From positions 1 to 64,000 of the forward strand of contig CAYZMG010000003.1 in NCBI GenBank assembly GCA_964479465.1: 64,000 nucleotides of DNA, read 5' to 3'. A program made the position numbers and the translations under genes. Positions 41,201 through 49,940 of the stretch are shown one piece after another. The notes under the pieces are model-generated. The model was not told the DNA's origin. It ran no database searches and worked only from the letters and a program-made list of their open reading frames with translations. The stretch's first letter is position 1, and each line of letters starts with the position of its first letter. The DNA is from CADCTB01 sp964479465 (GTDB lineage Bacteria; Actinomycetota; Acidimicrobiia; Acidimicrobiales; AC-14).

Positions 41201-41649
41201 GGGCCCCGGGCGTGGAGGGCTTCCACTTCTGGCACGGCGGCGCGGTGACCTACAGGGCCCACCCCGGCGTGCGGGGCCTCCTCGCCGGCTGGAACCACGT
41301 GCTCGCCCTCGGCACCGACCAGTACGAGACGATCCAGGGTGAGCACCTCTTCCGCCACGTGTTGAGCGAGTTCGCCGGCGGGGCCGGCGCCGGCCACCTG
41401 ATCGACGACCTCTGGACCATCCGCTCCGAGGTGCTGTCGCCGCAGGTCAAGGCCCGCAACCTCTTGCAGTACCTCCAACTGCTGGCTCAGCGAGCCGGCG
41501 ACACCGTCTCCACGCCCGGCCGGCGCCCGTCGAAGCGGGCCGCCAAGACGACGGTCCTCACCCGCCCAGAACCGCCCGCCGCTGCCTTCCCGGCCGTCGG
41601 TCGCGACGTCAAGCCCACCCGGGCCGGCGTGCGCCACCGCGCCAAATGA
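38209..41649 (+). CDS. Large GH2-like protein with a duplicated flanking module
   Basis: 1146 residues, no signal peptide. The centre is a glycoside hydrolase family 2 architecture: sugar-binding domain (DYFADVWLNGYHLGGHEGYF, about 200-260), immunoglobulin-like domain (about 310-440), and TIM barrel with VRGTNLLPTYW, acid/base Glu in YEVHNEPDM (near 566) and nucleophile Glu candidate in MPTEFGIQ (near 648). A unit at about residues 16-115 (LLDGIPGRPGFLFHD ... FDHLLDEFDG ... ARNAFLFRYLDTLA) recurs at about 996-1098 (LLDGAPGVEGFHFWH ... FRHVLSEFAG ... ARNLLQYLQLLAQ). Linkage and substrate unknown. The next gene is a glycosyltransferase 22 bp on. Confidence 0.78.
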   Translation: MPDPFPIRTPPSAPASLLDGIPGRPGFLFHDAHNQPVHQAAPGILGLVEARLVISRWRPRSVAWLDETGHFFDHLLDEFDGIVAFEPSRRELEAIRRLDAPWPARNAFLFRYLDTLARGLEREAIGASKARALPADGGDHDLNGIWTVRHRAGEDWTEQKVVLPVNWELLAGVDDYAGTMRFSRLFAAPERRDDATVTLRFCGVDYFADVWLNGYHLGGHEGYFGEFSFDVGPYLRDDANVLRVAVTSPNDPSGPGTHVTSGWHDFSPASAFPNRKTLVKGTLGHHDAKRGGAWSSITSQDGNTGGIWDDVALSVRNPVHLDPSNIRITALSASPVPGSTDARVATRATLTAGNRTGRAMPARVRLLFEPANFEGEQHELVKATRLDPGPNDLTIAGTLSPVRLWHPADHGFPHLYRVTVLLEADGGVQDQAVVETGFRTLAMNAIGESTGEDGAFVVNGRPVFVRGTNLLPTYWLSEYSPERVDRDFEMLRAAGFNAVLIHNLVAPRCFYEGANRNGFLVVQMFPLQWSYDQSHEMVQRMTTQVRTMAGLLFNEPSVVSYEVHNEPDMRTFDDIDNRFFDFDLHAVIRDADPTRWASTFSSGNHAYPGQFYPLRDDNGFSTLPARFLEEDFAGRRISRHRNMPTEFGIQAMPNVELLRGLLSEDRVRSVLERIRNDPRWLASGADNAAAAGKALDQAIGVLGRGSWSRVLKSFDWSLLFDLPELADRIRRLEHGPASDAVEAELASLRLAILLLDVLHYGGFKGENFWFGHWKPASTLEGFVASGQARQYRLHKDAIENYLNAGAVGPIVGYFSFMFRDADWEAPTWGVVDAAWVPKKAYRAYVESNHPVRVSLPQALRTPVKFPGDPWLATAPEDRDRLRDAPWASAEVIVANDTAVALPGVTVDIWVEDAGGTRLDVLDARLTADLAAGAGAVLDAPAASVPRHLPAGTYFLKARVASAGGDVGSTNSYEIVVPDTTFAWLDALPTDGVATLLDGAPGVEGFHFWHGGAVTYRAHPGVRGLLAGWNHVLALGTDQYETIQGEHLFRHVLSEFAGGAGAGHLIDDLWTIRSEVLSPQVKARNLLQYLQLLAQRAGDTVSTPGRRPSKRAAKTTVLTRPEPPAAAFPAVGRDVKPTRAGVRHRAK

Positions 41650-41671
41650 CCTCAACCCATCAGGAGGAAAC

Positions 41672-44600
41672 GTGAGTATCGACGGATCCGTGCAGTCGCC
41701 CAGGACGTTCGACAGCCGGTTGGTCGAGGGCGTGGTGAGCCAGGCCAGGGCGTGGGTGGCCCAGGAGCGGGCCGCCGGCACACTCGTGGGTGAGGAGACC
41801 CTGTGGCGCGAGGCGTACCGGGCCTACCTCGACACCGTCGACGGGATCGACGAGGCCCACCGGCCGGCGGCGTGGGCGTGCATCGCCTCGGCGCTGGTGT
41901 TCGACACCGGCAAGGTCCCCCTGAACCAGAAGACCGCCGCCCACCAGGCGTGCGACACCATGCGGTCGGCGACCGGGCTCGACGCCGGCGCCCTGGCCAA
42001 CCGCTTGCACGACATCGCCATCGCGAACGATGTCGACCCTGGGCGCACCCGCGGCCTGATGGCGCCGGGGGTCGGCTACCCGTGGGTCTTCCCCCGGGCG
42101 CTGTGGACCCGCGACATCGTCGCCCGCAGCCTCGAGGCCATGCTGGCGCCGATGGCATGGTGGCCGGCTGGGCCGGCGCCCGACGCGGCCTGGCTGGAGG
42201 AGCATGCCCTTCGCCCGTCCTCGGTCGACTTCGTCGCCGGCCTGGAGGAGCGAGCCCCCGAGCGATCGGTCCTGCGCCGGAGCCTGGCCGCCATTGGTTC
42301 CTTCGTCGCCCAGCTCGACGGTGAGGGCAAAGACGCCGGCGTCGTCGAGGCCCATGCCTTCATCTCCGCCCTCGCCGGGCACGGCCTCAGCGACCAGGAG
42401 ACGGCGGAGCACCGTCGGGATCTGCTCGGCCTGCAAGAGGCCGTTGTCCTGGCCCGGTCGTTCCAGCTCTACCAGCGGGCCGAGGGCCTCGTCGCCCTGG
42501 CCGGCGACCTGGGTGCCACCGACCCCAAGGTCGGTCTCGACTTCCTTGACAAGGCGACCGCGATCTACAAGCGCCTCGCCGTCGCTCAGCAGTACCCCGA
42601 GCGACTGCTCGAGCGCCAGCACCAGGTGTGGCGGATGATCGAAGACCATCGCATCTCCCACGGCCTCGGCGACGACGACCGGGCCGACCACGTCCTGCTC
42701 GTCGGCACCTTCCACTCGCCGACCGACCTCCAGCGCCTGCTCACGAGCGTCACCCACGAGCTCCAGAGCTTCGCCTACGGGCGACCGGTCCATGTCGTCA
42801 TCAGCGACGACAGCACCGGCGACGCCCGGGCCCGGAACACCGAGATCTACGCCGAGGCCGCCCGATCCGGGCTGCGCATCACCGAGTGGGGTTTGGAGGC
42901 CAGGAACGCGTTCCTGGCCCGCCTGAACGACGAGGTGTTCGCGGAGGACCCCTTCGACGTCAGCGACCTGGCCGGCCCTACCAAGCCGGGGGAGAAGGGG
43001 ATTCCCTACGGGCGGCTGCGCAACTTCCTCCGCCTGGCGGGGCTGGTGGAGTTGCGTGAGTACGGCCTGGACAATCCCGTCTTCACTTGGCTCGACCAGG
43101 ACAACGAGCTCGGCGCCCTGGTCCTGACCCGGGCGGGGACGCTGTCGAAGCGCCACGTCTTCAACTACTTCGACCAGAAGAGCGACATCTTCTCCGACCC
43201 CCGCGTGCTGGTCGGCGGTGGCGGCTACACCAACGACGCCCTGGAGGGCGTCGAGAAGTTCTGGGTGGCGTGGGGGATCATGCACACGACGCTGGGCCTG
43301 GCCCGCGGGCACGCTCCCGATGCGCCGGCGGTGCTGTCACCGAAGGCCGACATCACCAGGTTCCGGCCGTGGGACCAGCCCGACACCCTGGAGCGTCTGC
43401 CCCGCGAGGGTGAGGACGTCGAGACGATGGCCGACCAGTTCCTGCTGCTGGCCAACACCCTGGTCGGCACTTTTCGCGGCAAGTACGACAACCAGGTGCA
43501 GATCTACCACCCGTGGACCTACGGCGCGGTGGAGCCCGGCGAGGAGCGCCTGGTCGAGGAGATGCGGGCCTTCGCCGGCATGCCCGGCGGCAACACCAGC
43601 TTCGGCACCAAGGTGCTGGCCAGCCCCATCCCGTTCCTCACCGTCTGCGGCCGGGGCGAGGACATCTTCCACCTGTGGCAACTGGAGGCGGCGCATGGTC
43701 CCGGCTCCAGCTTCCTGACCCACACGCCGGCGCTGCACACCCGCAACGTCAAGGCCGGCCGGGGGAACCTGATGTCGGAGATCGTCAACTCCTTCAATGG
43801 CCGCATCTTCCGGGAGCCGCCCTACCTGTGGGCCGCCCTTTCCTCGCTCTTCAGTGGCGCACCGATGGCCGACGTCGAGATCGAGACCGCCGAGCGCATC
43901 GACGGCCTGCGGGCCGAGGCCAAGGCCAGCATGAGCGCGGTCAGCGGGCTGGCCGAGGCGCTGGCGCCCTTCGTCGATGAGAGCGGCGAGTTCTGGTGGG
44001 TGGCCCAGGCCCAGAACGACCCTCGCTGCGCCGAGGTGCTCGACACGCTCCGGAGCGTGGTGAACGAGTTCAAGGACGTCACCAAGTTCCACCGCATGGC
44101 CGACGAGCAGCTGCTCACCCTCGACGATGTCAAGGAGCTCACCGCCGAGTTCATGGCCGCCTACCCGCACTGGGAGACGGTGGTTGAACGCGTCGGCGGC
44201 CTCGGGTTCGCCCTCGGTGCCGACGAGACCTCCAAGCTGGCCCAGACCCGACCGCTGGAGGACTACGGCTCCCCACAGCGGATGGAGGTGTCGCGCTCGG
44301 CGATGGCCACCCGCCGGCTGCGGGCCACGGAGCCGGCGACCCTGGGCGAACCTCTCGCCGACCTGCCCTGGCAGGAGGCGCTGACCTCGGCCCTGCTGCT
44401 GTTCCGTCGCTACGAGCAGGGTGTGGCCGAGCAGGGTGGGGCGCTCGAGTGGAAGGAGCGGGTCCGGCGACTGCACGCCGTCCACGACCACTATTGCGCC
44501 GGCCTCGACGATGCCCCCCGCTTCCTGTGGGCCCGCCTGTTCCGCGACGCTCTCTTCGTGCCCCATTCCGCCGACTACCGGACTCTTACCGAGGTCATCG

Positions 44601-44695
44601 AGAGCACCGGCGAGGATGTCGACATCGACCGCCTGGCCGAGGCCTACGAGGTCGACCCCGCCCTCCTTCGCGGCGCAGCGCCGGCTCTCGTTTAG
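41672..44695 (+). CDS. Large GT-A-like glycosyltransferase with unusual flanks
   Basis: 1007 residues, GTG start with AGGAGG 5 bp before. The middle (about 335-700) looks like a GT-A fold: DHVLLVGTFHSPTDLQRLL, HVVISDDSTGDARARN, then a candidate DxD site FTWLDQDNELG near residue 474, and HVFNYFDQKSDIF. The flanking N-terminal 330 and C-terminal 300 residues are helical and not recognised. No membrane segments. Likely a cytoplasmic sugar transferase working with the adjacent GH2-like enzyme on the same glycan; sugar unknown. The stop overlaps the convergent helicase stop by 4 bp. Confidence 0.62.
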   Translation: MSIDGSVQSPRTFDSRLVEGVVSQARAWVAQERAAGTLVGEETLWREAYRAYLDTVDGIDEAHRPAAWACIASALVFDTGKVPLNQKTAAHQACDTMRSATGLDAGALANRLHDIAIANDVDPGRTRGLMAPGVGYPWVFPRALWTRDIVARSLEAMLAPMAWWPAGPAPDAAWLEEHALRPSSVDFVAGLEERAPERSVLRRSLAAIGSFVAQLDGEGKDAGVVEAHAFISALAGHGLSDQETAEHRRDLLGLQEAVVLARSFQLYQRAEGLVALAGDLGATDPKVGLDFLDKATAIYKRLAVAQQYPERLLERQHQVWRMIEDHRISHGLGDDDRADHVLLVGTFHSPTDLQRLLTSVTHELQSFAYGRPVHVVISDDSTGDARARNTEIYAEAARSGLRITEWGLEARNAFLARLNDEVFAEDPFDVSDLAGPTKPGEKGIPYGRLRNFLRLAGLVELREYGLDNPVFTWLDQDNELGALVLTRAGTLSKRHVFNYFDQKSDIFSDPRVLVGGGGYTNDALEGVEKFWVAWGIMHTTLGLARGHAPDAPAVLSPKADITRFRPWDQPDTLERLPREGEDVETMADQFLLLANTLVGTFRGKYDNQVQIYHPWTYGAVEPGEERLVEEMRAFAGMPGGNTSFGTKVLASPIPFLTVCGRGEDIFHLWQLEAAHGPGSSFLTHTPALHTRNVKAGRGNLMSEIVNSFNGRIFREPPYLWAALSSLFSGAPMADVEIETAERIDGLRAEAKASMSAVSGLAEALAPFVDESGEFWWVAQAQNDPRCAEVLDTLRSVVNEFKDVTKFHRMADEQLLTLDDVKELTAEFMAAYPHWETVVERVGGLGFALGADETSKLAQTRPLEDYGSPQRMEVSRSAMATRRLRATEPATLGEPLADLPWQEALTSALLLFRRYEQGVAEQGGALEWKERVRRLHAVHDHYCAGLDDAPRFLWARLFRDALFVPHSADYRTLTEVIESTGEDVDIDRLAEAYEVDPALLRGAAPALV

Positions 44696-47190
44696 AGCTG
44701 GTCGACGGCGCGTACGACGTCCTGGGCTTTGCCCGCCTCGTTGGAGGCGGCGAGGTCCACGGTCGCCGAGATCCCCCAGTCGTGGTCGCCGGCGGGGTCG
44801 TCGAAGATCTGGCGGACCCGCCACTCCGCCGGGCCTTCGTCGATGATGAGCATCTGCGGGCCCCGGGCGTCGGGCCCGGTGCCGACGCCGGCATGCTCGG
44901 CGAAGTAGGGCTCGAGCGCCTCGCGCCACCGATCGGACTTCCAGCCGGCGCCGGCGTCGAGCTCGCCCAACTCGTCGTAGCGCCGCAGGGAGACCAGGGT
45001 GACCCGCCGGAACAGCTCGTTGCGGACGAGCACGGTGAACGCACGCCGGTTGGCGGTGACCGGAGGCGGCCGGTCGTCGATCGCCGGCCGGGCCGGCGCA
45101 CCCGGTGCCCGAAGGTTCTCCCACTCGTCGAGCAGGCTGGAGTCGACCTGGCGCACGAGCTCGCCCAGCCAGGCGGTGAGGTCGCGCAGCTCGTCGGTCT
45201 TGGCCTCGTCGGGCACGGTCTGGTTGAGCGCCCGGTAGGCGTCGGTGAGGTAGCGCAGGACCAGCCCCTCGGAGCGAGCCAGGGTGTAGTGGCCGGTGTA
45301 GTCGGCGAAGGTCATGGCCCGCTCGTACAGGTCCCTCGCCACCGACTTGGGCTCGAGGGCGTGGTCCGCCACCCAGGGGTGCCCGGATTTGTAGATGGCG
45401 AGGGCGGCTGCGAGCAGGTCCTCCAGGGGCTTCGGATAGGTCACCGACTCCAGCTGAACCATGCGCTCCTCGTACTCCATGCCGTCGGCCTTCATCTGGG
45501 CGACGGCCTCGCCCCGCGCCTTGGTCCGCTGCGCCGCCAGCACGGGCGAGGGGTTGTCGAGGGTCGACTCGATCACCGACACCACGTCGAGCGGGTACTC
45601 CGGCGACTCGCGGTCGAGGAGACCGATGGTGGCGAGGGCGAACGACGACAGCGGTTGGTTCAGGGCGAAGTCGGGCTGGAGGTCGACGGTGAGACGCAGC
45701 CGTCGTCCCTCGCCGTCGGGCTCCTCCAGTCCTTCCACGACGCCGGCGGCCTTCAGCGTGCGGTAGAGGGCGATGGCCCGCCTGGTGTGGCGGTGTTGCG
45801 CCGCCTTGGGCTCGTGGTTGTCCTTGAGGAGCCGGCGCATGGCCGTGCACGCGTCGCCGGGGCGGGCGATGACGTTGATGAGCATGGCGTGGCTCACGGC
45901 GAAGCTGGAGACGAGCGGCTCGGGTGCGGCGGAGACCAGGCGCTCGTAGGTCGGCTCGCCCCACGAGACGAAGCCTTCGGGCGGCTTCTTGCGCACCACC
46001 TTGCGGCGGGCCTTGGGGTCGTCGCCCGCCTTGGCCAGCGCCTTCTCGTTCTCGACGACGTGGTCGGGAGCCTGGACGACGACGGTCCCGAGGGTGTCGA
46101 ACCCCGCCCGCCCGGCCCGGCCGGCGATCTGGTGGAACTCCCGCGCGCTGAGCAGGCGGGTCTTTGTCCCGTCGTACTTGGAGAGGGCGGTGAACATCAC
46201 GGTGCGGATGGGGACGTTGATGCCGACGCCCAGGGTGTCGGTGCCGCAGATGACCTTGAGCAGGCCCGACTGGGCCAGGCGCTCCACCAGCCGGCGGTAC
46301 TTCGGGAGCATGCCGGCGTGGTGCACGCCGATGCCGTGGCGGACGAAGCGGGTGAGCGTGCGCCCGAAGCCGGCGCTGAAGCGGAAGTCCCCGATGAGGG
46401 TGGCGATGGCGTCCTTCTCCGCCCGGGTGCAGACGTTGAGGCTCATGAGCGACTGGGCCCGCTCGACGGCGGCGGCCTGGGTGAAATGGACGACGTAGAC
46501 CGGCGCGTGCTGGGTGGCCAGCAGCTCGTCGAGCGTCTCGTGCACCGGCGTGGTGCGGTAGGAGTACACGAGCGGGACCGGACGGGTGGCGGACATCACC
46601 GCCGCTGTGGAGCGGCCGGTGCGCCGGGACAGATCGGTCGTGAACCGTTCGACGTCGCCGAGCGTGGCCGACATGAGCACGAACTGGGCCCGGGGCAGCT
46701 CGAGGAGCGGCACCTGCCACGCCCAGCCCCGGTCGGGGTCGGCGTAGAAGTGGAACTCGTCCATGACCACGATGTCCGCCGGTGCGTCGGCTCCGTAGCG
46801 GAGGGCCAGGAGAGCGAGGACTTCCGCAGTGCAACAGATGATCGGGGCATCGGGGTTGACGCTGGCGTCCCCGGTCATCATCCCGACCAGGTCGGACCCG
46901 AAGGTGGCGCAGAGGTCGAAGAACTTCTCCGACACCAGGGCCTTGATGGGGGCGGTGTAGAACGTCCGCCGGCCGGAGGCCAGGGCGGTGAAGTGGGCGC
47001 CGGTCGCCACCAGGCTCTTGCCCGAGCCGGTCGGCGTGCCGAGGATGACGTTCGACCCCGACACCACCTCGATGAGCGCCTCCTCCTGCGCCGGGTAGAG
47101 GGCGAGACCCCGGTCCCCGCACCAGCCGGCGAAGGCGTCGAAGGTGGCGTCCGGCGTGTGCTGGCTGGGAAGCCGGTCGGTCAGGGTCAT
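44692..47190 (-). CDS. Ski2-like DEAD/DEAH-box RNA helicase with DUF3516 domain
   Basis: 832 residues. ILGTPTGSGKSLVA (motif I) near residue 52, VVMDEFHFY (motif II, DEFH), MSATLGD (motif III), and AGRAGRAGFDT (motif VI) give a superfamily 2 helicase of the Ski2/Mtr4 kind. The C-terminal half, after residue 400, is the actinobacterial DUF3516. Such proteins are usually annotated as RNA helicases of RNA turnover. ATG at 47190 follows an in-frame upstream stretch with a further GTG; the ATG gives the standard N-terminus. It converges with the glycosyltransferase and is divergent from the flippase-like gene. Confidence 0.9.
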   Translation of the reverse strand: MTLTDRLPSQHTPDATFDAFAGWCGDRGLALYPAQEEALIEVVSGSNVILGTPTGSGKSLVATGAHFTALASGRRTFYTAPIKALVSEKFFDLCATFGSDLVGMMTGDASVNPDAPIICCTAEVLALLALRYGADAPADIVVMDEFHFYADPDRGWAWQVPLLELPRAQFVLMSATLGDVERFTTDLSRRTGRSTAAVMSATRPVPLVYSYRTTPVHETLDELLATQHAPVYVVHFTQAAAVERAQSLMSLNVCTRAEKDAIATLIGDFRFSAGFGRTLTRFVRHGIGVHHAGMLPKYRRLVERLAQSGLLKVICGTDTLGVGINVPIRTVMFTALSKYDGTKTRLLSAREFHQIAGRAGRAGFDTLGTVVVQAPDHVVENEKALAKAGDDPKARRKVVRKKPPEGFVSWGEPTYERLVSAAPEPLVSSFAVSHAMLINVIARPGDACTAMRRLLKDNHEPKAAQHRHTRRAIALYRTLKAAGVVEGLEEPDGEGRRLRLTVDLQPDFALNQPLSSFALATIGLLDRESPEYPLDVVSVIESTLDNPSPVLAAQRTKARGEAVAQMKADGMEYEERMVQLESVTYPKPLEDLLAAALAIYKSGHPWVADHALEPKSVARDLYERAMTFADYTGHYTLARSEGLVLRYLTDAYRALNQTVPDEAKTDELRDLTAWLGELVRQVDSSLLDEWENLRAPGAPARPAIDDRPPPVTANRRAFTVLVRNELFRRVTLVSLRRYDELGELDAGAGWKSDRWREALEPYFAEHAGVGTGPDARGPQMLIIDEGPAEWRVRQIFDDPAGDHDWGISATVDLAASNEAGKAQDVVRAVDQL

Positions 47191-47251
47191 CAACACATCG
47201 TTACCGGGCCATCGGCGGTACGCTCGAACGCGGCTCCCGCCGGCGAAACCC

Positions 47252-48370
47252 ATGACCGATCCCGTACTGCCGCGAGGCGACGACGAACCCGAGAAGCGTC
47301 GGTCGAGCCGGCTCCGCCAGGCCGTCCGGATCGTCGTATCACTGGCCCTCGCCGGAGCGATCTTCGCCTACCTCCTCGGGTCCGCAGCCGACTTCTCCGA
47401 GGTCATCGCCGCCATCTCGTCGATGACGGGCCTGGAGCTGCTCACGCTCGGGCTCCTCGCCGCATGGAACCTGGCGACGTACTGGATGGTGATCGTCGCC
47501 TGCACCCCGGGCCTCACCTACCCGCAGGCCGCGGTGCTGGTGGAGTCGACGACGGCCGTCGCCAACGCCGTCCCGGGCGGGAGCGCGGTGGCCGTGGGCC
47601 TCACCTACAGCATGCTCGGGTCCTGGGGCTTCTCCCGCTCCCGCAGCACCCTTTCGGTGATCGTCTCCGGGCTTTGGAACAACTTCGCCAAGCTCGGCCT
47701 GCCGGTGCTGGCCCTGGCTCTCCTGGCCATGCAGGGCGACGTCAACGGCCCCCGGGTGACGGCCGGGCTGTTCGGCATCGCCGCCCTGGTCGCCAGCATC
47801 ACCACGTTCGCCCTCATACTCCGGACCGAGCCATTCGCCCGCCGGGCCGGCGACGGTGCCGCGGCGTGGGCGTCCCGGGTGCGCCGGCGGCTTGGGAAGG
47901 GGCCCGTCGAGGGGTGGGGGGACGCCACCGCCAAGTTCCGGGGCCGCACGATCGGCCTCGTCAGCCACGCCTGGAAGCAGCTCACGGTGGCCACCGTGGT
48001 CAGCCATCTTTCCCTGTTCGCCGTGCTCCTCATGGCGCTGCGCCACCTCGGCGTCTCCAACGACGAGGTGCACTGGACCGAGGTGCTGGCCGCCTTCGCC
48101 TTCGTCCGCCTCCTCACCGCCATCCCGATCACCCCGGGCGGCCTGGGAGTCGTCGAGCTGGGCCTGATCGCCGGCCTCACCACCGCTGGCGGCGATCAGG
48201 CCGAGGTGGTCGCCGCGGTGCTCATCTTCCGGGGGCTGACCTACCTGGTCCCCATCCCGCTCGGCCTGCTGACCTACCTCTTCTGGCGCCGCAACAGGTC
48301 GTGGCGGGACTCGGCGCCGCCGCTCAGCCCGGCGCTGGCGCCGGAGCCGACGCCGGCGGGGGGTGGCTAG
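47252..48370 (+). CDS. UPF0104/AglD-like flippase-type membrane protein
   Basis: 372 residues with about eight membrane segments (VRIVVSLALAGAIFAYLLG, LLTLGLLAAWNLATYWMVIV and others). The family includes lysylphosphatidylglycerol synthase transmembrane regions and AglD-type glycolipid proteins. Conserved spots: VPGGSAVAVGLTYSML near residue 108 and PITPGGLGVVELGLIAGL near 290, the two hallmarks. Likely moves or modifies lipid-linked substrates. It is followed 3 bp later by PAP2 phosphatase genes, which would recycle polyprenyl phosphates; this supports an envelope role. Confidence 0.83.
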   Translation: MTDPVLPRGDDEPEKRRSSRLRQAVRIVVSLALAGAIFAYLLGSAADFSEVIAAISSMTGLELLTLGLLAAWNLATYWMVIVACTPGLTYPQAAVLVESTTAVANAVPGGSAVAVGLTYSMLGSWGFSRSRSTLSVIVSGLWNNFAKLGLPVLALALLAMQGDVNGPRVTAGLFGIAALVASITTFALILRTEPFARRAGDGAAAWASRVRRRLGKGPVEGWGDATAKFRGRTIGLVSHAWKQLTVATVVSHLSLFAVLLMALRHLGVSNDEVHWTEVLAAFAFVRLLTAIPITPGGLGVVELGLIAGLTTAGGDQAEVVAAVLIFRGLTYLVPIPLGLLTYLFWRRNRSWRDSAPPLSPALAPEPTPAGGG

Positions 48371-48373
48371 GTC

Positions 48374-49078
48374 GTGCTGCTCCTGAACCACCGGCGGGCG
48401 CTGCGCCTGGTCGGCGTGCTCGCCGTCCTCACCGTGGTCGTGTTCGGTCTCGTGGGCACCGACCCGAACCGGGGCTTCGTCCAGGACATCGACGACTGGT
48501 TCCTCGACGTCATGGTCAGCGTCCGCGTCGATCCGCTGGTGTGGGTGGCCAAAGCCCTGGCCTTCGCAGGCAGCGTGTGGCTGAACTGGCCCATCCGGGT
48601 GGCCGTGATGGTCGTGCTCGCCGTGCGCCGGCGTTGGCTGCAGCTGAGCGCGTTCGTGCTTGCGGTGGCCACGTCGGAGCCGCTGATCGGGCTGCTGAAG
48701 GAGCTCTACGAGCGGCCCCGGCCGGTGGGGGGCTTGTACGCCATCGACAGCTTCTCGTTCCCCTCCGGGCACGCCATCGCCGGCGCCGTCACCGCGGTCG
48801 GCATCGTGATCGCCCTCCTTCCCCCGGGTCAGAAGCGGTGGCGCTGGGAGGTGCGGGCCGCAGTGTTCGCCGGCCTGATGGCGCTGAGCCGGACCTACCT
48901 GGGCGTCCACTGGCTGTCGGACGTGCTTGCCGGCACCCTCCTCGGCGTGACCCTGGCCGTGGGTTGGCCGGCGCTGCTTCAGGAGCTCCGGGAGCGGCGG
49001 GCGCGCGCCGGCGACCGCGCCGCGCCGCCCGCGGAGCTCGCTGCGGAGCCGATGGACACTGCGCCGGAGGCGCGCTGA
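48374..49078 (+). CDS. PAP2-family phosphatase (canonical motifs)
   Basis: 234 residues, membrane protein. The three PAP2 motifs are intact: KELYERPRP, SFPSGHAIAG, and SRTYLGVHWLSDVLAG with the catalytic His. These enzymes dephosphorylate lipid phosphates such as undecaprenyl pyrophosphate. GTG start. Its stop overlaps the next gene's ATG by 1 bp. Confidence 0.9.
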   Translation: MLLLNHRRALRLVGVLAVLTVVVFGLVGTDPNRGFVQDIDDWFLDVMVSVRVDPLVWVAKALAFAGSVWLNWPIRVAVMVVLAVRRRWLQLSAFVLAVATSEPLIGLLKELYERPRPVGGLYAIDSFSFPSGHAIAGAVTAVGIVIALLPPGQKRWRWEVRAAVFAGLMALSRTYLGVHWLSDVLAGTLLGVTLAVGWPALLQELRERRARAGDRAAPPAELAAEPMDTAPEAR

Positions 49079-49662
49079 TGCTCCCCGCGGCCGCCCTCAC
49101 CCGCACCGCGGCCGGCGCCGCCGTCCTCGCCGGCACGCTCCTGCCCCTCCGCCGTGACCGCATCGGCCGGCGGGAGCAAATGGCGTTCCGCCTGGTGAAC
49201 GACCTGCCCGACCCGCTCTACGTGCCCGCCTGGCCGGTCATGCAGCTCGGCGCTTTCGGGGCCGTGCCCGTCACCGCCGCCGCCGCCCTTGCCGCCGGCA
49301 ACCGGCCCCTCGCCGGCCGCCTGCTGTCCGGGGGGACGGCGGCATGGATCCTGGCCAAGGCCGTCAAGCGGGTGGTCCGCCGGGGGCGGCCGATCGCCCT
49401 GCTGGCCGGCGTGCGCACCCGTGGCCACGAGCCGACCGGCCTTGGCTACCTGTCAGGCCACGCCGCGGTATCCGTCGCCCTCGCCGCCGCCGCGTGGCCG
49501 CATCTCGGCACCGGCGGCCGGCGGGCGACGCTGGCCCTCACCTCGGCCGTCGGCCTGTCGCGCATCTACGTCGGCGCCCACCTTCCCCTCGACGTGGCCG
49601 GCGGCGCCGCCCTGGGCCTCCTGGTCGACGCCGCCTCGTCCCTGCGGAGCACCAGGTCGTGA
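49078..49662 (+). CDS. Second PAP2-family phosphatase
   Basis: 194 residues with several hydrophobic segments. Motifs: KAVKRVVRRGRP, GYLSGHAAVS (Leu replaces the usual Pro of PSGH) and SRIYVGAHLPLDVAGG, so the catalytic His residues remain. Probably active on a lipid phosphate. It overlaps the preceding PAP2 gene by 1 bp and ends 8 bp before a tandem repeat array. Confidence 0.85.
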   Translation: MLPAAALTRTAAGAAVLAGTLLPLRRDRIGRREQMAFRLVNDLPDPLYVPAWPVMQLGAFGAVPVTAAAALAAGNRPLAGRLLSGGTAAWILAKAVKRVVRRGRPIALLAGVRTRGHEPTGLGYLSGHAAVSVALAAAAWPHLGTGGRRATLALTSAVGLSRIYVGAHLPLDVAGGAALGLLVDAASSLRSTRS

Positions 49663-49670
49663 ACCGCTCA

Positions 49671-49940
49671 GGCGCTTGCGCCGGTGCAACGGCAATTTGT
49701 CGTCGATCGGCAAGCGCCTTCGACCGCGCGAGCGCCAGCGAGCCGGGCGGGGATGGGGGAGCACGGCGCAGCCGTGCCTCGGGGGCGCAGCCCCCGAGGC
49801 AACGAGGCGCTTGCGCCGGTGCAACGGCAATTTGTCGTCGATCGGCAGGCGCCTTCGACCGCGCGAGCGCCAGCGAGCCGGGCGGGGATGGGGGAGCACG
49901 GCGCAGCCGTGCGTCGGGGGCGCAGCCCCCGAGGCAACTA
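49671..49940. repeat. Two tandem 135-bp hairpin-rich repeats
   Basis: Units at 49671-49805 and 49806-49940 are almost identical (differences near 49712/49847 and at the end). Each holds three short perfect hairpins: GGCGC-TT-GCGCC, GCACGGC-GCA-GCCGTGC and CGGGGGC-GCA-GCCCCCG. This is a REP-like, probably extragenic element, which can also end transcription from both sides. No CDS is supported between 49663 and 49961. Confidence 0.9.

Noticed and set aside
38011..41781. 1256-codon open frame antisense to the GH2-like gene
   Set aside because: Low-complexity translation typical of the complement of GC-rich codons; the plus strand encodes clear GH2 motifs.
43337..47122. Long minus-strand frame opposite the GT-like gene and overlapping the helicase
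   Set aside because: Arg/Gly/His-rich translation with no domain, in a different frame from the helicase.
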